Assembly (NCBI RefSeq): GCF_020184175.1
Contig: NC_065533.1
Coordinates: 64,805,122-64,869,121 of the forward strand
Reading direction: 5' to 3'
Length of the DNA stretch: 64,000 bases
Source of the DNA: Aphis gossypii
Taxonomy: Eukaryota > Arthropoda > Insecta > Hemiptera > Aphididae
The notes beneath the pieces are model-generated. The model had not been told where the DNA came from. It saw nothing but the letters and a program-made list of their open reading frames with translations, and did not search any database. Position numbers and translations under genes: made by a program. Numbering within the stretch: the first letter of the stretch is position 1; the number at the start of each line of letters is the position of its first letter. Below are positions 45,678 through 57,200 of this stretch, piece by piece.

Positions 45678-46345
45678 TAGATCACCAAAATTAAATTTAT
45701 TTTTTTAAAACCATATGTCAAATGGAATTATTGATGAACAAAAGTTATAGAAATAAAAGCATCTTACGCATCAAAAGATACTTATAATGGAGTAGAAGCT
45801 GTTGAGACAGAAAAAGTATAATAATTATAAATTAACAAATGAATTCAATTTAACTTGAGTATTTTTATTTTTAGTTAAACTATTGTACAATCGAAAACGG
45901 TAATTTAATTAAAAAAAAAAAAAACATAATTATTTTTACCAAATTCAACGACAAATGCTTATATCTGAAAGAAAGTTTTGTTTTTTATAATTTATACTCC
46001 ACAGTGGATTTTAATTCGGGAAATAAATTATGACTATGATTTTTGGACAACTCATATGGTCCACAAATTATAAACGTGAGTACCTACCTAACGTAGTTAC
46101 ATTAATGTTTAAATTTTTATTAGTACCGATTTGGTACTAAATAGTAAAGTAGTAACTAATACTAACTATATACTCTAAATCATTAAAAAGTTATACATGT
46201 TTATAACTTTATAAGTACAGATAGTATAGTACCTACCTAACACACACTTTTATATTTTTTTAGGTTTTATTCAGAAAGTTTAGTTTCAAAACTAGTTGAC
46301 CCAGCATTTGGACAAAGACTAATGATATCCGACATCAGAGAAACA

Positions 46346-46970
46346 AATAGCTACACGGCTAAATCCGTGAAAAAATATTATTTAAATAATCAATGAACTA
46401 TTACCTGTACCCAATATTTGTTTTTGTATTATACCAAATAATAATAATTATGTATGCACAGTTAGGTACTTTCAGGATATATCAATCAGTGAAGTTTGTA
46501 CTATTTACCTATTACCTAAGTATTGACTACAATATATATTATGTCGATATAATATAACATAATTATTATAGAACCGATTTTCTCGGTTTAATCTACTCTT
46601 ATATTCATTTCTATGAGTGTAATAATTATAAATAAAAACTATTATGCAAGTTTAAGCCAATATAGCTGTACATTATTATACAGATAATGGCATAATACGT
46701 AAATACAAAATCGACTTTTACGTGATCTACGCGTTACGAGAGTCGATAATTTAATAACCATGATTTATCATGATAATAACAACACGCTCCCGGCGCAGTC
46801 TTGGCTGCGCGTAATAAACACGGGGAAATGGGTGGATCTAAAAGCCGCTGCCGCTGCCGGAACTGCGAATAGTGCCATCTCTGGAGCGTTGCACACGAAC
46901 ACGTTTTGGTACGACGTCCTCTTAACATTCAACTTGAAATAGGGGAGAGCGGGGCAAGTTGACTACCTTA
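46346..46970. other. Spacer with GC-rich patch
   Basis: The GC-richer patch 46780-46930 allows a 60-codon ORF on both strands, but neither looks conserved. GGGGCAAGTTGACTAC at 46951 recurs at 51640 on the far side of H3. TTA at 46968-46970 precedes H3. Confidence 0.4.
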
Positions 46971-47130
46971 AGCTGCGGCCCCACTAGGAGCGATTTGCGT
47001 TTTTGCGTTTGCGATAGCGTTTTAAGCGTTTTAGCGATTTTATCAAAACTATGAAAATTAGATAATAATGGCCCCATCTAGCGCATTATGCGTTTTGCGT
47101 TTCGAGCGAAACGCGCGAGAAACGCTTTAT
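46971..47130 (+). repeat. H3 left TIR and subterminal GCG repeats
   Basis: TIR of about 25 bp followed by repeated GCGATTTTGCG-, GCGTTTT- and AGCGATTTT-like units to about 47130. The matching units on the right lie at about 51285-51412 in inverse orientation. Confidence 0.7.
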
Positions 47131-47170
47131 ATCAAAATAGTTTGATATTCTGCGATTAATCGCGATCAAG

Positions 47171-50100
47171 ATGTCATCAGTGACGGTTCTAGCAGAACAA
47201 ATTGCATCCGCTGTGTTTCTCCAGGAACCTATCTGGTATCCGAAACACAAAGGCCACGGAAATAGGACTACTATCCAAAGATGTTGGTCCAATATCTCAA
47301 AAGATTTAATTGTTGAAAGTATGTTAATTAAAATAGTAGTTATCCACTAAAAGTCCAATAAAATATTTAAAAGAAAATTAAATATCTATTAAATTTAATA
47401 TATTCCGTGGCGACACCAGACAAACGATATGATTTGATCGGTCCTATACTTATAGACTGTAGGTACAATAGCTATTTTTGCACCGTCTTGCCCACAGAAA
47501 TATTGTCACAATTCAATTTTATAAAAGTTATTGTTACTCAAGAATCTAGACTAAAATTGTAGCTGTGTGAAATTTCGAATGAAAAAAACCGACGATCTGA
47601 ACGATTCTTCAGTTGCTAAATACTTTAAATACTTTTGATTTGATTTATTATTAGAGTATGATTACTTAGGTATCTACTTATTATACATTCACACATTTGT
47701 AAATGCATAATAAAACATTTTAAATAACGACGTATTATTAATTATTATTACTAACAAGAATCAATAGAATACCTATAATTTAAAAAGAATTATTTTTTAC
47801 ACACTGCAGTCAACATATTATATTTGTGTTTATTTTGTTATCTTATCGCATTTGTAATATCGTACTAGCGTAGTAAATAGAAATAGTAATAGTAGCGAAA
47901 TACTATCTAGTAATAGTATTACTTAAACTATTTATAGACTTATTTTTTATAAGTCTCGCTGAGGGATAACAAAATAGTAAAATACTGATGACCACGACAG
48001 TGGGCGTTCGTGTTTTTTTTTTTTTTTTTGTAGTCTAATATAATTTATACCATGTATATTTTGTTTTATGTCTAGATATTTTGTACAAAATAATAATAAT
48101 ATGTTATACATCTTATCTTTGTGTTTCATTTTTTTTTTTTTTTTTGTTATGCTGATTTATTTGTTCATAATTTTGTAACAGTAAATTATCATAAAATAGA
48201 TCGATTAGATACGAATACAAATTACACATCATTGTTTTTAATATCAATGAAAATAATATTTTAACATTTAAAATAAATAGTTTAAAACTAACATGAAAAC
48301 GTCAGTATTTTTCTCTAGTTTATTCGTATTTTAGAAATTAGAATTAATATAATATAACTTCAATATTAATATAAAAAGTAGGGTTAAAAATAATAAAAAT
48401 CTTAATAATACTTATAATATTATACATAAAGATTAAGTAAATAATCTAATTTATATGCAGTCTAATTGCCATGGAATTGATCCAGCCTCACTACTGAAAT
48501 ATTCGGTAAAAATTTCTCTGGAATCTCTTGCTGTCCTACTAAATCTATTATTTTGTCTTCCTCTTATATCACAAAATCCTGACGTATTTCCTTCCAAGTT
48601 ATCAACTTGGCTGCTCTGCTGATCATATGTCAAAACTATATTGTGCAATACACATATGGCTTTTGTTATAACAATGGCATTTTCAACATTAGTTTCTATT
48701 GCCTTATTTAATATTCTCCATTTTGAAGATAAAATCCCAAATGCATTTTCAACAGTGCGCCTGGCTCGTGAAAGCCTATAGTTGAATATCTTTTTTTTTT
48801 CATCATTTACAAGTTGCTTTCCGGGGTACGGCCTTAGTATATTAGTTAAAAGTGGGAACGCTTCGTCTCCTATAAATGTGTATGGTGCTATAATTTTAGT
48901 ATTGGGCAGTTCTATATCATCTGGTATAGAAAGTTCTTTTTTTTGTAATTTATTAAAAAATACTAAATTTTTCAAAACTCCACCATCACTCTCTCTACCA
49001 TATGCGCCAATATCGATTAATATAAATTTGTAGTTGGCATCAGAAATTGCAAATAAATTTATAGAAAAAAAATGTTTATAATTATAGTACATTGAGCCGG
49101 AATGTTCAGGTTGATCGATTCGTACATGTTTTCCATCAATACTTCCAAGACAATTGAGAAAGTTCCATTTATTATAAAAATCTTTTGCATTTGTTTTCCA
49201 CATTTCATTAGTGGGTACGGGTATATAAACTTTAGATAATATATTCCAAATTGCATTACACGTTTCTATCACAATTCTTGCAACACTTGTTTTACCCATA
49301 CGAAAAGTAAAAGCCAAGCTTCTAAAGCTGCACCCAGTTGATAAATATCTATAATAATAATAATATATTTAAATAAGAACAAAAAATATAAAGCCGTATT
49401 ATACTGCTGCTTACATAATTTATGTATAGTTATATAATAATTTTATACATAATTATTTAAAATAAAAATTAGTTCATAGTTGGTCGAAATCTTATTAAAT
49501 AATTTAGGTAATATGTAATACCTAATTATTGTAGTATATTAGTAAAAATAATTCTTACTATAAAATATAATATTCTGTAATTTATGCTATTTATATGAAT
49601 ACATTTCAGTTGATTTATTAAAAAATAAATGGAAAAATATGAGGGATTATATCGAGTAGAACTTAAGAAAAATCCTCCCGGACGTTCGGGTGATGGTGCT
49701 GACGACGTTACGTCTTCCACTTGGCCACTATTTACATGTTTAAGCTATTTGAAAGACACGATGCAAAGTCGCCCTAGAGCTACAAATTTAACATTCAATT
49801 CAGCAATGAGTACGACTTACGAAAATGATTCTGTCGAAGTAGAAACAATTGACGCCACTGACAATTTTTCTCAATTTGACGTCGATGAAAATAGTGGTGG
49901 AGAAACAGTTTCGGGTGTTGGTGCAAGTATTCGACCAGATAATAACGTCATAACAAATCCAACCATACCACATACAAAAAACCGTAAGGCAGCGATGAAA
50001 AATTTTAGACAAGAATTGTTAGACTTAGAGACAAAAAATTAAATTATTGGAAAATGAAGATAAATACGATGAAGACTTAATGTTCTTAAAAAGCCTACTA

Positions 50101-50369
50101 CCGGATTTAAAATCTCTACCAAGAGCACAAAAAAAAGAACAAAAATTCAATTGCAAGAAGTTTTATACAACGCAATTACGGCAGTTAAACCTACAGTTTC
50201 CACTCATATATTAACTACACCTGAAGCATCAACGCAATCGTCACTTTCTACTGAAGAAAACACTCATTGGCAACCATGGCATCCTCCAGAACTAGACCAG
50301 CAGTACGAAAACTCACAATGGGAGAAATATCAAGAAGGTGATAATGTATACGATTCAAATCAGAAATAA
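47171..50369 (+). pseudogene. H3 MADF-BESS accessory protein, frameshifted
   Basis: Exon 1 47171-47318 (ATG, 'LAEQIASAVFLQEPIWYPK', 'RCWSNISKDLIVE', GTATGT donor). Exon 2 from 49610 after TTTCAG continues the MADF in phase ('LLKNKWKNMRDY'), then shifts at about 49655 to 'RVELKKNPPGRSGDGADD' and 'TWPLFTCLSYLKDTM'. Further shifts near 50035 and 50135 separate the BESS-like 'KYDEDLMFLKSLLPDLKSLP' and the C-terminus to 50369. Three indels make it defective although the partner transposase is intact. The transposase catalytic exon (48451-49348) lies inside its intron. Confidence 0.65.
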
Positions 50370-51229
50370 CCAGTTATAGTACTTAGTAATATTCTTATGG
50401 TAAGGAAAACAATTTTAAGTTTTTTTTTTAATTATATTATGTCAATAAATATTTTCGTTGAACGCTTATCTTGTTCATTTTATTTTGATATTAATTAAAT
50501 AAGTATGATGTTGCAAGTAGGCAGATATGAATACGACTTTAAAGTAAAATTTAGGTACTAATTTACTATAGGTAAACCATGGGTAAATAGATGTTTGAAA
50601 TATATTTTGGAAATCTATTTTAAGCCAAATTAACTTAAATTATTTTTTTTAATAATAAATAGATACTATAATACTGTGATTTAACATTATACATTTTAAA
50701 AATAACAATTAAAGTTCTACTCAAAAGAACAAATTATTTAGACTTTATACCAAGAAAAAAATTTTATGAACACATATTATTTTTGTAGTACAGAAAGTAT
50801 TATAGTATTTATTCATTTTTTTTTTTTTTTAGTGAAAAAACAGCGAATTAAACAAAAGTTGTCAAATATATTTGAGACACTCCACACTCAGTATAATATT
50901 ATTCATTTAATTATATTTATTTTAACAACTTACCTCAATGTAAGAAATAACCTTTCTTCTACAGGTATTGCTTTTCGGAAGTTGGTATCTTGTTTTTCGA
51001 TTTCGCTTCTTATAGCTTCCAAAATAATATAAAATGTCGGTTCACTCATGCGACAGTACTCGAAAAACTTGATTGGATGATTTTTTAATTTACTAAATAG
51101 CGTATGAAATTCCCCTTCAGAGAGTCTATGCTTATTTATTTCATGGACCCATAAACGGTTCTTAACCAAATTTACTTTGACATCAATTAAAGCAGCACTT
51201 TCAGCCAGCAACATTTTTCGGGACGTCAT
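48451..51229 (-). CDS. H3 Harbinger transposase, intact, two exons
   Basis: Exon 1 51229-50934 (true ATG 'MTSRKMLLAESAAL', GTAAGT donor) and exon 2 49348-48451 after TTATAG. 296 plus 898 bp gives 397 residues without interruption; the joint reads 'LFLTLRYLSTGCSFRSL'. DDE core: 'NCLGSIDGKHVRIDQ' (Asp), 'YTFIGDEAFPLLTNILRPYP' (Asp), and 'ARRTVENAFGILSSKWR' (Glu). The 1585-bp intron contains the whole second MADF-BESS exon (49610-50369) on the opposite strand. Potentially functional transposase. Confidence 0.85.
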
Positions 51230-51284
51230 CTTGGTCGACGATCGAATGAGCAAATGAAAAATAAAACGAACATGCGCCAGATAA

Positions 51285-51412
51285 AAATTTAGAAACGCAT
51301 GTAAAATCGCTCAAGTGTCCCCATCAAAATCGCTAGTGGACATCGCGCGTGTAAAATCGCAGGAACGCTCGAAACGCAGAATCGCAGAATCGCTCCCAGT
51401 GGGGCCGCACCT
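51285..51412 (-). repeat. H3 right TIR and subterminal GCG repeats
   Basis: Inverse partner of the left end. AAAATCGC/AATCGC units occur at least five times between 51300 and 51400. Confidence 0.7.
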
Positions 51413-51904
51413 TTTTTTTTTTTTTTTTTTTACCTTTTTTAAGGTTTCAACAATTATTCTACTCCAACTAGTTTATTAGATTTTCGAGATTTTTCACACA
51501 AATAATCTTTAGAATACTAAGAGTAAATGGTAATTTTTTGGTATCGTAATAGTTAGTATTTTTTGTTTTAAAAATAACTTTTGTAGATGTGTCAATTTCG
51601 TAATCTTGCCCCATGGCTGGAGCAAAATGACATTTCTATGGGGCAAGTTGACTACTATATTGGTTCTGCTGCGAATACAATTCTATAAAACTAATTAAAT
51701 ATTTTTTAATAGTTATAATACATTAAAATAACATATTAACAATATGGTATGCTATATTATAACAACTCAACTTGTCTAACTTGACTAACATTTTCTTTAA
51801 TGTAAGTGTAGGCCAAACCCTCACCGTCGACCCAGAGGTACGTCGACCGATCCGGCTACACTCAATAAAATTGTTTTTGAAACAATCGTAAAAAATATAA
51901 TCAA
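51413..51904. other. Poly-T tract and fragment of a dispersed repeat
   Basis: A T run follows H3. CTTGCCCC at 51606 and GGGGCAAGTTGACTAC at 51640 face each other. TCTAACTTGACTAACATTTT and CTTTAATGTA (51774-51804) recur at about 61604-61634 in the same orientation. AGTGTAGGCC at 51821 and GGCTACACT at 51863 form a short inverted pair that could mark the Polinton edge. Confidence 0.4.
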
Positions 51905-52360
51905 TTGGCAGTAACTTACCCACTAGTTATAAAACTAAGTTTTTTAGTAAAATTTAAAAACAATGAAATAATTATCAATGATTCATCTTATCAGCTAACA
52001 CCTGGGCTTGTTGAGTTATTGTTTTCTAGATATCCAATGCAATATACTGATAGTGATTTAAATACATATAAATCAATACTTATTTAAACATCGGCACATT
52101 TAACGCTGGACGGTACAAAAATTAAGCAAGGTGGTGCAAAGTATAAACAAATTATTTGTAAGCTATTTTCCTCGGGGACCGGTGTGCAATTACAAACGCA
52201 TAATTTAGTATATTGGAATGATCCGAATGAGTTGGTTGATAGATTAAGACTTCTTTTAGCCTCTCAATCTGCGGGAAACACCGGAGTTTCAAACGAAATA
52301 TTATCTATTTTTGAAGAACTCTATGAATCCGGTATAACAAAGAAAATACCTAATGTCTAA
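51905..52360 (+). pseudogene. Polinton conserved ORF upstream of integrase, one nonsense codon
   Basis: One frame from about 51905 to a TAA at 52358-52360, broken by TAA at 52085-52087. Contains 'YQLTPGLVELLFSRYPM', 'LTLDGTKIKQGGAKYKQI' and 'LLASQSAGNTGVSNEILSI', the last being a motif I know from uncharacterised Polinton proteins that sit next to the integrase. Overlaps the integrase ATG by 8 bp. Function unknown. Confidence 0.5.
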
Positions 52361-53260
52361 ACGTGATATAGCAATCGAACTTCACAGACCGGCTAGGAAA
52401 ATTATACTAGACGAACAGTAAATGTGTACGGAAAAAACGATTTATGGCAGGCAGACTTGGTCGAGATGATACCACTTTCAAAGAAAAACAATGGATACAA
52501 GTATATTCTCTGTGTGATTGACTGCTTCACGAAATTCGCCTGGGCTATTCCATTAAAAACAAAAACGGCTTGTGAAGTGACCGGTGCCATGTCAAAAATA
52601 CTTATAAGTAGATCGCCTAAACTGCTGCAGGTAGATAATGGAAAAGAATTTTACAATTTGAAATTTGACATGTTAATGACAAAGCATAATATAAAAAAGT
52701 ATAGCACATATTCAACGACGAAAGCTTGTTTTGTAGAAAGGTTTAACCGAACTTTAAAAACAAACATGTATAAAGAGTTTACTGCTCAGGGTTCACATAA
52801 ATGGTTATCTATTTTACCCATCCTGATAGATAATTACAACAATTCAAAACATAGAACGATCGGGATGACACCAGTCCAGGCGGAAGAAAATCCTGCACTA
52901 GTGACTTTGAAACAACACACAATCGTTAATAGGAAAGTAAAATTTCATGTTGGAGATAAAGTTCGAATAAGCACTCAGAAAGGAGTTTTTACAAAAGGAT
53001 TTTTACCTAATTGGTCAACAGAAATATTCACAATAGTAAAAATAAACAAAACAGAACCACCCACTTATCAGTTACACGATTATCATGATGAACCAAAAGC
53101 CGGTTGTTTTTACACCGAAGAAATATCTAAAACAAATTTTCCTAATGATTATTTAATCGAAAAAATTATACGAAAGAAGGGGAATCAGATATATGTTAAA
53201 TGGATAGGGTTTAACAATTCTCATAATTCATGGATAAATAAGAATGAAATTAAAAAATAA
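52353..53260 (+). CDS. Polinton integrase (rve DDE plus chromodomain), one N-terminal frameshift
   Basis: ATG at 52353 ('MSKRDIAIELHRPARKI'), then a 1-bp shift near 52412 into the long frame that runs to TAA at 53258-53260. rve core: 'DLWQADLVEMIPLSKK' (Asp), 'LLQVDNGKEFYNLKF' (Asp), and 'CFVERFNRTLKTNMY' (Glu), a D,D-35-E pattern. An SH3-like region follows ('FHVGDKVRISTQKGVFTKGF'), then a C-terminal chromodomain ('YLIEKIIRKKGNQIYVKWIG'), as in Polinton integrases. It inserts the linear element DNA. The catalytic part is fully open; only the zinc-binding leader is out of frame. Confidence 0.82.
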
Positions 53261-53343
53261 TTTCAGTCGGTGTTCAGAAGTGAATGTGCTTGGTACCACG
53301 AAATTATTTTTCAATATTCCATACGGTGAATCAGCTTAACAAT

Positions 53344-53814
53344 ATGTCTTTGGCTATTTTGGACATTCATTGCATTCTCGGAGTCAACAACAAGTATTTT
53401 ATTAAAGAAATGTCTATAGCAGACACTGAAACATGGACCCATCAACACTTTATATTTAAACATACATCTTTAAAACAAGACGCAAAAAGTTGAAGCGTAA
53501 ACAGTTGGCTTGAACGGTTGCAACACGGTTTATCATTGGAATACGGTGATATTGAGTATGGAGAAGTACAGAAAATATTTCAATCATTAACATTTGATAG
53601 AATTTACGTCAAAGGTTTGCAGAAACAAAAAATTATCGAAGAGTTCATGCCGCACGCTACCGTCTTCAACATTGAAAACTTAGAATGTCCACGGCTTAGT
53701 CAATTGAACGGAGAAACACTACCATGTTGTATTTTTCATATGGATTTTAATCCTCAACAATGTACATTGTATAAAGTATTTGCTATAAAAAAATGGTATG
53801 TTTATAATGTTTAA
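53344..53814 (+). pseudogene. Uncharacterised insect Polinton-associated ORF, one TGA
   Basis: ATG at 53344 ('MSLAILDIHCILGVNNKYF'), frame open for 157 codons to 53814 except for TGA at 53491-53493. Segments 'FIKEMSIADTETWTHQHFIF', 'IYVKGLQKQKIIEEFM' and 'CPRLSQL' match a family of short proteins that I recall as common in aphids and other Hemiptera. The hydrophobic start with an early Asp and the mid-protein 'VKGL' recall a DEDD exonuclease-like fold, but this is only an impression. The C-terminal coding end is part of a tandem duplication. Confidence 0.45.
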
Positions 53815-54268
53815 GATTGTATTCTATTATTTGAATAAACAATAATAATATTTTAACATTGTTGGATTTTTTTTTTATTTACTATATAACACGGTATAAT
53901 GTTAATAAAAACAAAATCAAACAGATATTTACATGACCTTAACAATAAATTATAGAATATATATATAATATTATGTACACTGTATAACATTTTTTAACAT
54001 TTAGTTGTTCAAGTTGTACATTGTATAAAGTATTTAAAAAATGGTATGTTTATAATGTTTAAGATTGTATTCTATTAATTAAATAAACAATAATAATAAT
54101 AATAATATTTTAGCATTGTTGAATTATTTTTTACTATATAACATGGTATTATAATATTATTAAAAATAAAATCACACAGATATTTACATGACAATAACAA
54201 TAAATTATAGAATATATATATATTATGTACACAGTATAATAATTTTTAACATTTAGTTGTTCAAGTAC
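53761..54268. repeat. 254-bp tandem duplication, two copies
   Basis: TGTACATTGTATAAAGTATT begins both copies (53761 and 54015), and each copy runs through GGTATGTTTATAATGTTTAA and ends TTTAGTTGTTCAAG. The unit joins the end of the plus-strand ORF to the 3' end of PolB, so the convergent intergenic region has been doubled. Confidence 0.88.
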
Positions 54269-57200
54269 CCCCATGGTAACGTTTCTATTATGTCACCTTC
54301 CGAATACATAGCCATCCGTTTGTCGTATTCCATTTTGAAAGTTTTTGATGTAAATGTTGTTGCTAATTGCTTAGTTTTAGAATTTCGGGTTATTTGTTGA
54401 AATTGTAGTTGTACCTCCTTTATTTCGTCGTTCATTATTTTCTTCATACTGTCCATATTTAATTTTTGAATATTTTCATAACTAAGAGTAAATCCTTTTA
54501 TTTTTGTTGTTGTCCGGTTTTCGTTATCTGTGTGTGCTATGCTTTTAGGACCAGTCGACACCCAGTCTGTTATATGTACACCTGGACCTAATTCATCAGT
54601 CCATTCACCTAGCATGCACCCTGTCTTTACTTCGACATCATCGAAAATATAAAATACGCTATCTGTGTCGTAATACACTACTTTCTCACCGAGATTGTCC
54701 AACATGTTATACAATCTTAATCTGACATTTGATGTTGTGAACGCTGCTATGTAATGTTGGTATTATGCTCGTTTCCGACGTATTCGTTAATTTGTTTATA
54801 AGAAACTTCGACTAAATCATCCGTCAAAAACACTATGTTTTCAATTTCTAGTTTACTGTCCAACAATACTTGATACCATCTGTCCGGTTTTGATATGATC
54901 TCGGTTTTTGTTTGATTAGGTCTTTGTCCAAACTTACCCCAAAACGAATTTAGGCATATTTTAGCAAGTGCTCTTAATCCAGGATTTTCTTTTATATTTC
55001 TACTTCTACATCCAATCGATTCCCACTGCATTTTTTACTGCTAAAATATAATCATTAACTGTTCGATAGTCATTTTTCCAAGAGCTAGTTTCTAGCTTAA
55101 TTTTTAAAAATCGTTTTATATATTCCTTAAACAATGTATTAGATTTTTTTTCAAAATGTTGCACTTCATAAATTTTTAGTATTTTATAACCTTTCTCATA
55201 GCTTTTTGCACTTCGTCTGTGGTCCAAGTTCCTGTAAGTGACTTCTGATCAGTGTTGTGTGTACACTGTCTAATTTTATCAAGATGACATTGATTACAAA
55301 GTGTAAATACTAATTTTTTAGATTTTATCGGAAGTACGGGATGATATAAATTGGTCGGTGGTAATAATTTGCATTTGATAAAACCATACCAATTTGATTC
55401 CGAATATTTTTTAATTGATGGATTAAAAATCTTTTTAGGATGGCCTACGGGGTAATTACCATAATACATTACTGTCGGGTATAAACTGCATACATCGATG
55501 TATTTAATTTTTTTATTTTTAACCATTCATTTTGTAGCGTTAGTTCTTCCTCCGAAAAATGCATCTAGTGGCTCAATCACATCATCTGGATATTGCATCA
55601 TTTGTTTATAATCGGCGTGCTTTCTCCATTTACAACTCCATATTTCTTCAACTTGGTACCCATTTTCTTTCAATTGAGTTACCGTCTAATTGTGTTGTTG
55701 TATAAATCGGTCATGGAGTGTTTATTAACGGGGTTTGTATCATTAGGGTTGAAGCAATCCGGACAGCCATGCCAGAAACATCCATGATACTGATATACTT
55801 TTTTTTCCGACACATCATAACCGTCGACTTTAGCACCGCATATGACAGCTTCTCCGCCGTTTAATGCATGCTTTATATTTTTATTTCAATTTAATATTTT
55901 GCTTTTCAACCACTTGATTGATTCGTCTGAAAATTTCTCTTTTTTCACATTTTGAACGACTGCTATAATAGTGGAATTTGACAAGTCACTCTGCCGATAA
56001 ATTGCCATACATACACTCGCAATGGTTATGTATTTAAAGGGGTCAATGTTGCACACGTCTAAAAATTGTTTTCTGAGTTCTAAACATCCTCTTCGTAGAA
56101 TGTCAACGTCCGAATTACAATATTCTTCCAACTCTTTTTTGAAATTAAATGTATAATTGTTATTTGTCATTTCATCATGCCAATTTATAAAATCTGTTCT
56201 TTGTTTCGTTGTCATAGTATTATAGCCGTAATAAGATTTGTTCGGTAAAGGTCCTATATAACATTGATTTTCTGGAGTATTAAAAAAATGTGGAAAGTAT
56301 CCTTTTTTCGCTTCTGTAAGTCCAAACGTTTTTGGGAAGTCAGATAGTTTAGACTGTATAAAATTAAGGCTATCGATGAATTTTATGTTCAAGCCCCCTT
56401 CTTTTATTTCGAGCATCATAACTTTTGTCCCGTTACGAATTATTTCGTATTTGACTGTTGGCATGTATTTTAAAATGTATTGTATTATAAAATATGTATC
56501 GTATGATTTTGAATTGTGTGCTATGTATGTTGTTCCTTTCATATCTTTACTTAGTGCCCATTTGCAAAATTATCATTAGCCGTGGCCACGTCATCTGTCG
56601 AAAACACATATTTTGTACCTTCAAAATTGTGCGCAATTACCATATTGGTATGTGTGTTCCTGTTCCTGTTTTGTTGGGCTTCGTAATCGAAAAATATATA
56701 ATTCGTTGTGAACGTACAGTCTTTCCGTTTTTCTGATGATTTGTTGTTACAAACGCAGGCTTCCACACAATATCCTCCTTTTCCTATTTTTCGTTGCATA
56801 AAACATTCATGTAGACACAATTTGATGTTTTTTGTTTGCAATTATGGCATTTTCCATATCCGCAAACGCTATTGTGTGTGTGGTCATTTCTTTGTACGAT
56901 TAAATTACATCCACTGCATTTATACTCCTTATCGCAAACATTTCTATGTTTTCTTAAACATTCGACATCGACACAGTAACGGTTGCACTCTTGACAAAAA
57001 ATTTTTTCTTTTCTGAAGTCATGGATATGATATTTTTCGTTACACAGCTTACACTTTAGCCCGGGTCCTTTTTTACACACGTGTTTATTTTTATTATTAT
57101 TATACCCCGTATCACATAATTCGCAGTAGTATACACGTTCCTTAAACGAAGGCATGGAATAAATAGTATGAAAATGATCATATTTTTCAATAGATAAATC

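Larger units (their letters stand above)
40916..46345 (+). pseudogene. YqaJ-type exonuclease gene remnant, split by a LINE
   Basis: Part 1 (40916-41030) encodes 'KLKFEEISGYNVKRYGLFID' then 'KEYPYFAVSPD', the substrate-binding and first acidic motif of YqaJ/lambda-exonuclease-like nucleases. After the LINE, 45722-45830 continues 'GIIDEQK', 'EIKASYASKDTYNGVEAVE' (the E-x-K catalytic motif). Then 45860-46075 gives 'YDYDFWTTHMVHKL' with a GTGAGT donor, and 46264-46345 after a TTTTTAG acceptor gives 'FYSESLVSKLVDPAFGQRL'. Stops are present in the middle exon. YqaJ-type nucleases occur in phages, large DNA viruses and many invertebrate mobile elements; which this came from is unknown. Confidence 0.6.
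46971..51412. mobile_element. PIF/Harbinger DNA transposon H3
   Basis: Left end AGCTGCGGCCCCACTAGGAG then CGATT, and the right end inverts as AGGTGCGGCCCCACTGGGAG then CGATT. The left flank is TTA; the right flank is an expanded poly-T, so the duplication is TTA/TTT at best. 4442 bp. Transposase on minus (intact), MADF-BESS on plus (frameshifted), interlocked as in H1. Subterminal zones repeat GCGATTTT and GCGTTT motifs. Confidence 0.83.

Noticed and set aside
46734..46942. Overlapping 60-64-codon ORFs in a GC-rich patch
   Set aside because: No conserved motif, no splice context, and both strands equally open.
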